Assembly (NCBI GenBank): GCA_944470555.2
Contig: OX104127.1
Span: 90,978,708-91,042,707, forward strand
From: Heterobilharzia americana
Taxonomy: Eukaryota > Platyhelminthes > Trematoda > Strigeidida > Schistosomatidae
DNA: 64,000 bases
Direction of reading: 5' to 3'
Made by a program: the position numbers and the translations under genes
Notes under the pieces: model-generated
The model's input: the letters and a program-made list of their open reading frames with translations, nothing else
Databases searched by the model: none
What the model was told of the DNA's origin: nothing
In this document: positions 1-12,100 of the stretch, in pieces
Layout of the letters: each line of letters starts with the position of its first letter
How positions within the stretch are numbered: position 1 is the first letter of the stretch

Positions 1-104
1 TCATACGGTATGCTGTATAACTTTACTTTTATAAGCAAACGTGTCTGTAAAATAGTCGCATTTCTATAATGAACAAATAAAATCAAAAATTCGTTGAATT
101 TCAG

Positions 105-198
105 GTGCAGTTTTGGTGTTTTTACCATCCTATGAAGAAATCATAACATTAAGAGAAAGGCTACTGAGCCCTGACACTTCTCCTTGGAAATCATCAAG
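105..198 (+). CDS. YTHDC2: YTHDC2-like exon a: start of RecA2 (motif IV region)
   Basis: Acceptor ttcag at 100-104 and donor gtatgc at 199. The exon opens with two bases of a split codon, then reads AVLVFLPSYEEIITLRERLL, the motif IV strand of DEAH helicases (family form AVLIFLPGYDEI). It ends with AG of an Arg codon completed by the next exon. All upstream exons (RecA1, motifs I-III, any R3H domain or ankyrin repeats) lie outside the window. Confidence 0.88.
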
Positions 199-3100
199 GT
201 ATGCAGCAAGTTTCAGCTATTTTCGCCATTGTTTTATATAATTTCTACCTTTGAGTTTATCTGTGTATGAATTCACTGATATGGACAGTGTTTGGGAATA
301 ATTATTTAAAGTTTAATACAGATGAAACACTTTTAGTAACATTTATCACCTTAAGTGTAGGTTCGATCAATATTAATTCCTAAACGTTAACATTGAGGAA
401 ATAGACCATTAGTATCTATAACTTTTGTCTTCAACTTCTATAAATATTCTTTAAAGAAAATTGAAGATATGCTTAATTTTAAACTTCAGCTTCAAGTTTT
501 AAGCACAATCTTAGGAGAGTTTGTTGTGAACAAAAACAATATGGTAACTTCCAGTAGTTAGATTAGAATTGGTTTGAAAAAATATATAAGGGGATATAAC
601 CGTAGTATCAATTTAAAAGGATCACTTGAAAAATGCCTAAGATTAGACTTGACCTTGGGTAATATGAATCGCTCTGAAATCTTTCAAGTGAATTCAAAAG
701 ATTTCATTGATTAAGTAAGCTTTTCATAAGACGAAACTTGCAAGATAATATCATCTCATTATATCTTATGATAACAGAACAACTGACGTAGTGTGTAAAT
801 AATTACTTTTCAACAGTATATAGTTACATAAGATATAAGATTTCTCGGCGTTGATATATTCTATAAGCTGAATGTTTTGCGGGTTAAGCTTTCATCATCA
901 TTCTGAACAAAATAGTCAGTACAAACTCCAAGATAAAGTGAGCTGTGACAAATTCCCAACAGGTGACTAGGTAACATGTCCTAATGACCTTGTAACTTAC
1001 TGATATCTTAAAGACAAAGCTGAAAAGATTTTTTACAGTAGGAAACTTTACGAAATTGGCAACTGCGATAAAATAATCAAGCAAAAGACAATAAACAAAT
1101 AGGGAAAATTCTCCTTAAAGAGTGGATCAAAACGTCAAAGTCACCTTAAAAAAAGAGATTCGAGTAGTTTTATCGTCAAGTTACCTAGAAAATCTCTGGT
1201 AAAACTGAAAGATGTCTACCGAAATAACTCCATTACAGCATGAGAGACACTTCAATCTCATAATTCTCCGCTTGGCTGTTGTCAACACTGAAGACGTCAG
1301 GGCTTACTCTGGCTGAAGGGCAGAATGTTGTGCTCAACTAACCAATGCGGGAAAGAGGGGTCTAAGGAGAATGATAAATAAGGACATCGTTACGACTCTA
1401 GCTGATAAAAAGCACCACAGTGCTTATAGATAAAGATAACCTCACCAAGTGGATAGAATATTTGCTTACATGTGAGAATGTCTATCGAATGACTAATACA
1501 AATCCTATTCAAAAGGTCGCTATTGAGATCATCAACACCCGAAACAAGCTTTGCAAAGAAGGAAAAATGAGAAACAAAGTCAGTAGCAAATTCAGTGTGT
1601 CTGTTCCTCGATGTTTTCATAATGTACAGGGAACACATGAACGAAGTACCACGTTGTGACAAATTGCGTCACTTATTAGGACTCCAAGATGCAGTCTGTT
1701 GAGAGGACTCATAAGAAAACTGAAGTACCTAGTAGAATTAATTGACTATTCTGTCAATCCTCCGGTGCAAGTTCTGAAGATTTAATACCATTCCTATGGC
1801 CAGTGATTAACTGGGGGTGTTCTTTAACGTTAAATCTCCATAGACTCAGGTTGGTCATCTCCTTGAGACTTGGGCTACCGAAAGTTTTTCACCAGATCTT
1901 TTCAACTTATTTTAAGCATTAAAATATGTATTCCAGTCATTTTGTTCCCAAACATTTGAAAAATAGTTTCAACTTTCCGTTTTGGAAGGTAACGATAAAA
2001 CGAAGAGGAATGCAGGTGGCAGTGAGCTTCTAAAGAGACAGGCATAGTGATGTTGACCTAAAATGCCGACTAGTGAGAAACATGAACAACAACGAAAGGG
2101 TTAGAGTTCGTGTCAGCAACACAGCCAGAAAAATAAATGTACGTACAATGTCAGTTTAATAACTGCATTAGCCAACCAAGCCCAAAGTCATCAGGACAAG
2201 CTACGAAGACGGTTTTAGCGAATTCTCATAGCTTATTTCTTTCTCAAGTTGTTTAGCATGACGATGGAAGCTTCATGACTAAGTTATACAGATAAGAAAA
2301 CATAAAACCACAAAAATTCTTTTTTTAGCTATAAATCTTCATTATTTTATAAGAGATTTCAGGTTGAATAAAACTGCTCGAAAATCGTCTTCGTCGTTCT
2401 TAGTTCTACAGAGATCCAACAGTCAAGGGAAAAGCTCTACATTACATCAGATGTTTAGCAGATAGTTTTTGCCTCATAATCAGCTATAGGATGTAAATGC
2501 ACACTTAACGTTGATCCTATCACACATCTTTTTCTCATCCTTAAAAACCCTAAAATCTTCGAAATAAGTAACCATTAAAATTAAAAATCACTATTTCATC
2601 TAATTGCAAATTTGTTGGCTAACCTACGGGGTCAACCAGTTTGAATATTCTCACTATGTCACGAGCTAACAGAAGTGGGAAAATGAAGACCACTGAACTC
2701 CAAACCAATGGTTGAATGGTTAACACGTTCATTGCGACATCTAATGTCTCTAGTTTGATCCCTGATGGGGTCGTGGGTGCACATAACTGAGTTCTGTACC
2801 AGGATGAAACAACTCTTTGGTGCTCCGAAGTTTTTAATGGTCCATGAAAAATATTACTTTGAAATAAGTGGAGTCTCTATAAACCTGAAACTCAGTTTTT
2901 GTTTATAATCATAAGTTTTAAGTTCAATTTTCTTTCAAAGAATCTATTCCGTATAAATTGTGTTCATTTCGTCTTTACTTTTCAGAAAACCATTATTATT
3001 AGTTCTACATTCTCGAATGCTTGTTGCTGATTTAAAAACAATCTATGATAAGTCTCAGTGTTCCGTTCGCAAACTAGTAAGTTGGACTAACTGGAGCAAT

Positions 3101-6100
3101 GTTTTGAAAAATATGAGTCATAGAATGGCAATGAGACATATGTATGGACTAACATTGAAACTCATGCAAAACTTAAGCTGTTCACCCTGTCATTGATATA
3201 TAAACCAGAATAAGCATATAGATAGTACGATAAACAAGATAGGCATGGAACATATTACATAAATGAGGGATGAGAAAATAGTTAAAATATTCAAATTGAT
3301 GAAGAGCGAATACATTTTAGCTATTATGATAGGTTTCAGGTGAAATTAACAAAATTCTCCAACCACTGCTTTTAGCAAAGAAACGGTCTCAATTAACCCA
3401 ACACACTTCACTCCACAGCTCTGATTAACGGTTAAAGACTCTGTGGATTGGTGACTTGTTTTGGTTCGGTTAATTTCAACTTTCTTCCCATTTAATGCTT
3501 CCTTAGCATATATTGGTTTGGTATGAGTAACACATAACACAACCAATTCGATTGGTACAGATTTTGAAACTCAATATCCGTTTAGCTCCTTTACTTGAAA
3601 CTTTTAGCTTGACTTTATCACTGGTCATTATGTGGCTTCATGGCGTGCAGTTGGGGTATCATTTATGATGTCTTAGCTGAGTGTAAAGTAACTGTTGTAC
3701 TGAAGATCTATGCTTTAAAGCAAGCTGATTTACCTGAAGTTATCATATAGAATTTCCCCTATTTATTGTAAATTATGATTATTTAAATGCGTTTGACGGG
3801 ACCACTTATGATTTCCACATCCCATCTAGGCACTAGTTGCAAATCACCTTACTTAATTTTCTCCAGAAGATTGAATAACTTCAGTTACAATTTAGACTTT
3901 GATTATTCGTAATTCACATAAGCAACTGATCACGGTTTTACTCTCCGAATCTTTGATTAGCAGAGAGCGAAAGTGATGTTTATTGTCTCTACAATCAATA
4001 ATAGTCTACTGTAAGTATATTCGCTCATAAACTACAAACTGGTGTCTTGGAATAACTAAATAGACGGAAATACGTCACTTTATCTCTGATAAACCAGACT
4101 ATATGCTTTAGTTCACACGCCTGTATCTGAATTTAAAGTGGTAGTATGATAAAAATGGATTTGTGATGAAACTCACTGAAATAGTATTACTTTATTAACA
4201 TGTGATTCTCTGTTGTTTTATTGGACCGAATTGTTCGACCTCTATTGAAATACGGGCTCCTATGTGAATGTCTTGATATTGCCTGAATGTTAACTACAGT
4301 AATTTGGTTGATTGTATCTAGCAGAGGAATCCAGGGTGCATGTTTCGTCCCATTTGGGACTCGTCAGCTGGATGTAGCTGCACTCCAGTGAGTGTTGTTG
4401 TTCCCACCAGGACTCGAACCTCGTACCCATCGGCTCAAACGCCAACGAGTTATCTAATATGCCATGAAGGAATCAATTTCAATCGAATCATCGAAATAAT
4501 GTTTAACCAAAATACATTTCAGTGAAGGTGTCTGAGTTTCACATATTTTTTTATGATCCATTCTAAAATCTAGTATCACCAGCTATCCTTCACCTCTATT
4601 ATTTGTAAAGTCTTCAGGAAAACCACCAGCTATTGTGGTAATGATCGACTTTCTTTGTGATGCAAGTTTCTCAGTATCTGTGAGGTCTGCAGAATCCTTG
4701 TCATTGCTTTATTTGGGTACTTTTGGATTGTGGTTACAGATCAAGTGAACTGTTCTACAGTGTTTCACTGAATGTTCTTGACACTCGTTTCCAGAGGTTG
4801 TCGGCTTTAATCGTTTACCACTACCAAACATCATTACAAAGATGCTTAGTCAACTGGCAGTTAAGTTGCTTTCACCCATTCTTATGGCTGGTTATAGCTC
4901 GAATGAGTCTTTGCAAATCGCTTTGTTTGTAGGAAGGCTACAGAAATCAATTGGGATTTGCCTCCTTCGACTGCGGGTTTTTACTAGTTCCGTAGCAGGC
5001 TAAATCTGAACCTAAGATACGGCGAGGCTAGAATAACTCCTACTGACAGACAAACTCTTGACTGCCTTCTGTCTAAATGCAAGATTTGTGATTTTATCCC
5101 ACTGTAAATTGCATGGTAATCTCCAAAAATATACTGAGTACTAATTTCCGATTAGAATTCGAACAAATAGTTCAAAAGAGCAGGAGTCCTGTACCGATCC
5201 TTTATAAAACTTGCTAACGGTATTTTAACGTATCTTTGTTTACTTTTCGCTTGGTTTTGAGATGGTACAACGCAGCTAGTGTCTTGATTTATGGTTAGAT
5301 TTAGACAAAAACTAAGAAAATGTCACTACACAAAAAAATTAGTGGAAAATGTGTGCCTTTATAGGTCTTTCATCATAGGGTCTCGTAGTAATTAGCAAGG
5401 TCTACTTCGGAATTGATCCACTCCACCTGTCTGAATATTGAAACCTTCTTGTAACATGACCATAACTCATTAGTCACCTTTCATGCAAGGTCGACACTTT
5501 CGGGTAAAAAATATCCCTTGTGTCGTTCAAACTACAGCAACTGGGTGCTTATACAGAGGTTACAAAACGTATCGAGGCGCACCACAATCTTTATGGGCTC
5601 ATAAATTTCCGGTTAGCAAAGCAGTAAATAGATAGCTATCCATGGGAATTCATGAGAAAGGTGTAATTTTTGCTACAGAAATAATGTCTACCCTATATCA
5701 GTGAACTACACTTTTCGGTAGCCTTTGTTTTGGTGGCCGATGAGATTTTAGAGTACCTAAATGATAACTTGATTCACCTCATGACTTCTGAAGACCATTC
5801 ATTCATGATCTTCTGAAGATTGTTTCTTTCAAAAGCTTACCCTCGAAAACGAAAAATTGTAGCTCCTTAAATTTAAACATTTTTAATCCCCTATTCTCTG
5901 TATATGATAGTATAACAACTATAAAGGTAGTCATCTATATCTCTGTATAACCAGCTTTATGACTTGACGTCAAACTACTTTAAGTTCAACCACTATAATA
6001 CCAACCTTCCCGGTAAGTTTTGACCTTGAGGAATGGTCATTTTCATCAGTACAGATAGGCTGGATTATGGTGATGATCATTTTTGACCTCAAAGCTCTTT

Positions 6101-9100
6101 GAAACCTTTTCAGAAGATAACACCATTGTACAACCCTAATAATTAAATAAATGTATTTACATGAAACCATACTCGTTACCTTCGAACTCATTGCATACGT
6201 GTAAAGATCAATTGAGTTCAAAGGATTCAGAGAAGTCTACTGTGTGTGCCCAACCAATTACATGTAAGGAGTACACAGTTTACTAAACGCTTTATGAAAG
6301 TTTATCAAAGAAAAAAGCTCACATAACCCTGAAGTTGTAGTACTTTTATTGAATCAAAAGATATAAAGTGTATTAAGTCTTCAACACATCCTTGACCGGT
6401 GATTAAAGTGGATTTTTACTGTGTAATGATTAAAGATGAGTAAAAAATTTGGACCACAGCAGCATCCGTACCAGCGACAACCGGGTTTCCATTCCGAGCC
6501 TGAGCCTGAGCCTCGAATCCCTACTGTTAACCAGATTTTTATATTATCCCAACCACCAGGGATTCGTGACGCACTACTACCGCTTGATCAAGCCGGAAAA
6601 CCGGTGATCGCTGGTTCAAATCCGGCTACGGTTCAAATTTTCATTTCACCTTTAATCTACTTTTAATATTCAGAATATAATTCACTTGCATATATTTTCA
6701 TCACAGTATGTTTTGTGTTTCCCCTTTAGATACTTTCCTCAAATATATCAGAGTCATGTATGACGTTTGATGATGTAACTTATGTAATTGATTGTGGGTT
6801 AGATTGCACGGTACGTTTTCCAAAAATATTGATGTCCAGTTACTTAGACATTGATAACGATATTCAGTAACATACTTTTTAAAAATTTACATCAATAATA
6901 TCTGATAAAGCAAACCCATTTGAGTGTATGGGTAAATGTGGCGAATCGAAAGAAGTGTCAGGTAAATGGACAGTTTTATCATATTCAGTAACAGCTAAAT
7001 TAGGGGACGCATTTCATTTTGTACTTTCTCTTCTCGACGTCAAAATGAACAGTGCGTTACATTTACTTCTATACACAAATACAGCAATCAGTTAAACAAA
7101 CCGAAGTATTATTTACATCCAGTTAATTCTGCTAACCCAACCTTCTATCAGTGTTATAAGCTTGAAATCTGTCAGCAAGAAACTCTAAACCCAAGTCTCG
7201 TACTTTGTTGGAGTGTGTCAGCAATCAAAAGAAAACTGATGTTGCCTCGGTGACTAGAATCAGCGTCACTCAAAGCTAAAGTCAATGATTTAAACACTAA
7301 GCTTTCCGGGCCATAAATGACCTTTGCAGGAATGAATCAACCACAATTGTTAGTTGTCTTTTGAGTACTTTGAAGGATTTTTTCGAAGGGCTGTGTCGAT
7401 GAGATGCCGAGTAACTGTATAGCTTAAAACACTTGTTCCCCTGAGACGCACGCTTTTTGGTGCACGTTGAGAGAATCTGAAGCATCTCCTACTCTATTAT
7501 CTCCCCATGTAGCTGCTACAACAGATGCACGTAAACTTGCATGCATAATTAGAGACAACATGGAGAAGGAATCTGTCAACTATTGATTGTACCAAGAGCA
7601 TGTTTTTCTGTAGAAAAATATCAGTCAGTAATTAATAACGACATCTGGTGCTTATTGTTCAGGTCTGATCAAACTCCATCGATCAAGTTTGAAATATGGC
7701 AACAAAGCTAGGTGAGATGAAATTATGGTGTACTTTGTTTTGATGTTGAAGTTTAAACGTCAATCGGTGGGAGACCCTAGGAATGCAGTACACTGGTGTA
7801 TCACACCATTAAGATTAATGGCCATATTTCAGACACCATGGATGGATTTTGATCACTGCTGAGCAATAAAAAATTGTAGGTTTTATTGGATAGAAAGCCA
7901 ACTGGTGACTGCTTCGCACAAAAGTTTGTATGTTATACGGTTAAATCAGTAAAAAACTGTTTAGATGCAAAGTACCTGTTTTGGTGTGAATTTAAGACAA
8001 AGCCTTTCCTCCTACTTAAAATCATACTGATTGTTTAAATGTCTGCAAACCATGTAACGGTAAATGTTGGCAATTTGATAGATTTCAACTCTATATTAGA
8101 TTGCTTATTTGGTAAAGTACACAGTGATGGTGTACTATTTCACATAAACTAAACTATTGCGTACTCAACATTCAAAAGAGTCATCTATATGGTGGCTATC
8201 CTTTCATGAGTTTAAATATCAAATACTTAACTACAAAGGATGAATTCATTATGTGCTTATTGTTAAATGACATAATTTTTTGGATTTCTGAACTATATTT
8301 TCTCCCTGTGATCTCGATTCCTATATATGTTATTACAATTATGACCAGAGTTCTTCGCGTGTGATATTGAGTTTACGAGTTTAACTGTGTATTTGGGGAG
8401 AAAACTATCCGATAATTTTAATTGCCGATAGTGAAGTATTTATTCAATTTGATTTCGCTAGAGATTTTCAGAAGGAAATAGAAGTTCCTGCTGCATATTC
8501 ATTTGATAATTCTTTAGGTATGGATTGTAAACACTTTTCTAGCTACGAAACGATTTAAAACGTGTTAGAAAAATTCTGTTCATCTTCAGTAACCTAGAAG
8601 TATTTGATCAGTAGGCATAATAGTTACAATGATCATAAGAACTTTCTAGCAAAAATAAGTACATCTACAAATCAAATTTAGTCCCTTTCCTACTCATTCA
8701 ACAGATATTGAGCCTAGATAACTTTATAAAAGGTTTTCCTTTCTCTTCAAATCAGAAAGATTTTAATTTAATTTTATTTGTATTACTTTTGTTGATATCA
8801 GAGGTTGGTTTTCAGGATACTCTCATTGACTTGTTTTCTATTGCACTGTTTTGAAGTAATCAGTAGTGTGTGTTTGAAACCCTGAACTCTTTAGAACTGA
8901 AGAGATTGTCGATAAAACTTCTGATCTTATCATTCAGTGGTATGAACTTTTATTTTAGAGAAAACAGCTTCTTGAATGTTGCAGATATGTACAGATTATA
9001 GCTTCGGATAAACATCCAATTTTGAAGCCAAGCTTCATATCGGTTTTTACTTACCATCTAGTACTAGAACTCAGATCATTGGAGTATCATTTCACTTATC

Positions 9101-12100
9101 CGAATAACGAAATTGCAATTTTGACTTATATACTTTGACCGACACCTAAAACTTGGAAGCCCTACCCATTACCATTCGGTAACCATTTAGAATAAAGCTG
9201 GTATTCACAATGGACTAACATCAGTTGGAGGAACATTGGTAACCTAGGAGCAGCTTTTTTGTCCTAGTATAGGACTTCTCAAGAGTGCACTAAATTGGAC
9301 CATTTAGTTGTTTTCTGGTGTTACTTGCCTTCTTATATTATGCTTTGTTTCTAGCCTTATGGTTTATTGGGAATTTACCTACTTAATCTACCAGAATTTA
9401 TATAAATCCGTCATTTAACTCTCTTCCTAAGCATAAATAATCCTAGTCGCACGTACAGTAAGTTACTATTAAGGTCCAAAAAACCTTAATGATTTCACAT
9501 TGCTGTCAAAAACTTTATAACAGTGCTTTGATTGGTTCAACTGAACTCTAACTTCAGTAACCGTAACGCTTTCAAATACCTCTTTCAGCACTTTTCTCAC
9601 CAACCACTATTACGATTTGACTATGTGAAATAGCTTTGGTTGGCAAATTGGTCTGAAGGTATAGGAATGATAAGAGAAAGTTAAATAAAATCTAGGTAAT
9701 GGAAGAGTTCGAAACAGTAGCTCATGTTTAAAAATGGAATTTTTTACTAACTGAACTACAAAACCTTATATTCAGGGCTTACATTTTGTCGTTGTTTATC
9801 CATTATGTGTGTGTAAGTAATCAGTAACTATCTACTAATCACTAAATAGTACTTTTTCAGGCCTACATTCTTTGAGATGCTTATTCATTTTTGATTTTGT
9901 CAAGCATAATATCTTATTCTATTATCGCTTTAATTCTTCAGGAACAATACCTTGACTGGGCTGGAACCACATCATTGAGAAACCACTGGATTACGAAATC
10001 AAATGCGATTCAAAGACAAACTAGGTAAAATTTGAAAATGATGACACTGGTCAGAATGGAAGTATTGCTATTAACATGTTTAATTCAACAGTTTATGCAT
10101 CACAACAGCCTTATCAGTAAATCACTTTAACTTCACCACAGGTTAAGTTTAAAGTGTGAGATAAGTTTATGCAAAATATGGGTTGACTTACTGAATAGTG
10201 TTTTTGAAAAAATAATTGAAAGATCCCCATAGAATATTCCGAACAGGAATAATTTGAGAGAAAAGTCGTTTCCAGCAACTTCTTCTTCAGGCTCTACAGG
10301 TATAAATCCATGAGAATAAGTGAAAAACAACAGCCTACATAAGGCATAATGTACAACGGATAAAAAAGGATTGAATCGAATGGGATGGTGAGACTGTTAT
10401 CAGTCTAGTGTGTTAGTTGTGCAATAAAATAACTACTGACAGAACAATTACGAAGTGAGGAGAAAAAAATGTACAGATAATGATTCAGAAATAGTGGAGA
10501 ATATTTCTAGATAAGGTAAATGGTCTTGGTCGTATTGTGTTCTCTGAGCTCGGTTGTTCAGTCGTAGAGCTTTCATCGTCTTTCTAGACGATATCATCAA
10601 CACTAACTTCAGTATGAAATGAGCTGTCAATATCTCCCCGTCAGTGATTTAGTGGCTTGCTCTGACGATGTGGTCTGTGATTGGTTGTTTCTTTTGATTA
10701 TTATGTCACTGACTGTAAAGATTTTTCTGTTGCCTGTTCCTCTGCTTCACCTCTGACCTTTCTGTAATGTATCATTTCTCTTATTGGTTGATAGATTGGG
10801 TCTATGTCTATACAACTGTTGATCGCTGATGATGTCATCTAAAAAGACGATGAAACGATGATCAAACCAAGAATCTGGATTCGCATTGCGGACGACACTT
10901 TTGTCATCATTAAAATAGATCATATAGAAAACACCCACAGTTTGATCAACAACCTTTTCAATGAAATCAAATTCACAAAGGAGAAAAAGTCAAAGAACCA
11001 ACTACCATTCCTGGATGTTCTAGTTAGTAGAAAAAATACGGGGAAGCTGGAAACACAAGTGTACAGAAAGCCAGCACACACTGACCAAATCCTCATCTGC
11101 AGTAGGAAAAACACAACAATGCACAAGATCAGTTGCGTGCACACTCTATTCAAAAGAGCGAGAACACACTGTACTACAACAACTTCACAGAGAAACGAAG
11201 AACATTGCTTGATGTCTATCCTGAAGAAGAACGGATACCCACGAAACTGTAGCAGAAGTTCCCTATCCCGTGCATCATCAACTACAAAGTCATCAACAGA
11301 AATCCATAAACACATCACCCTACCATATATCAGAAATCACGACAAGATTACTGAAACCATTTGGTGGGATTGGTGTACATCATAAACCAACAAATTCCCT
11401 ACAAACACTATTATGCAGACCAAAGTATGCAACAATCGAAGAAGATAAGCCGAACATCATTTACAAAATCAACTGTAATAACTATAGTCAACACTATATT
11501 GGATGAAGTGGTCGCCTTCTTCACCTTCGTCTACATGAACACCAATTGACTATTAAACATCACGACATTTCATCACTCATTTCAATGCACGTGGATAACA
11601 ACTATGGACATGAATTCAATTTTGACAATGTAGAAATCGTGGAGAGAGGAAACACAAAGAGAATATCAGAGAATTTCTAGGAGCTTGGTATTCAGGTCAG
11701 TCAGTTAGTCAGTGAGTGAGCAATCAACAGATGTATAGACATAGACCCAATCTATCATCCAATGAGAGAAATGATAAACGACAGGAAGGTCAGAGGTGAA
11801 GCAGTGGAAGAGTCAACAGGAAAGTCTACTCAGTCAGTCAATGACACAACAATCAAAGGGAAGAAACAATCACAAGCCATTTCGTCAGAGCAAGCCACTA
11901 GATCACTGACGGAGAGATATTGACAGCTCATTTCATAATGAAGTTAGTGTTGATGATATCGTCTAGAAAGACGATGAAAGCTCTACGACTAAACAACCCA
12001 GCTCAGAGAACTCAATACAACCAAGACGATGATTTATTTATACACATTTATTGAGTCATGGATGTGTTTATCTTTTTGTTGATGGTCAAATAGTTATTAT

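Larger units (their letters stand above)
199..2985 (+). other. YTHDC2-like intron: holds a PLE relic and a SINE
   Basis: Holds a PLE relic at about 880-1790 and a family-B SINE at about 2635-2865. I recognise nothing in 199-880 or 1790-2635, which are AT-rich and free of long reading frames. Confidence 0.7.
3077..6729 (+). other. YTHDC2-like intron: SINEs only
   Basis: Holds an Sm-alpha SINE at about 4195-4465 and a family-D SINE relic near 6560-6665. I recognise nothing in 3077-4190. 4470-6430 contains only short unrelated reading frames. Confidence 0.65.
10480..12035 (+). mobile_element. Penelope-like element with inverted terminal repeats, internally deleted
   Basis: The centre (10858-11600) encodes, with breaks, the C-terminal RT and GIY-YIG endonuclease of a PLE. 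It shows IADDTFVII (RT YVDDTF box), LPFLDVLVSRKNTGKLETQV, YRKPAHTDQIL, HKISCVHTLFKRARTHC, then IIYKINCNNYSQHYIG, a stop, and SGRLLHLRLHEHQL (the Y-IG ... GR-L--R--EH endonuclease signature). It is flanked by inverted repeats of about 340 bp. The left arm is 10520-10860 and the right arm 11690-12030, about 93% alike over the stretch compared by eye. Each arm carries a hammerhead-like core. The upstream half of RT is missing. Confidence 0.75.
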
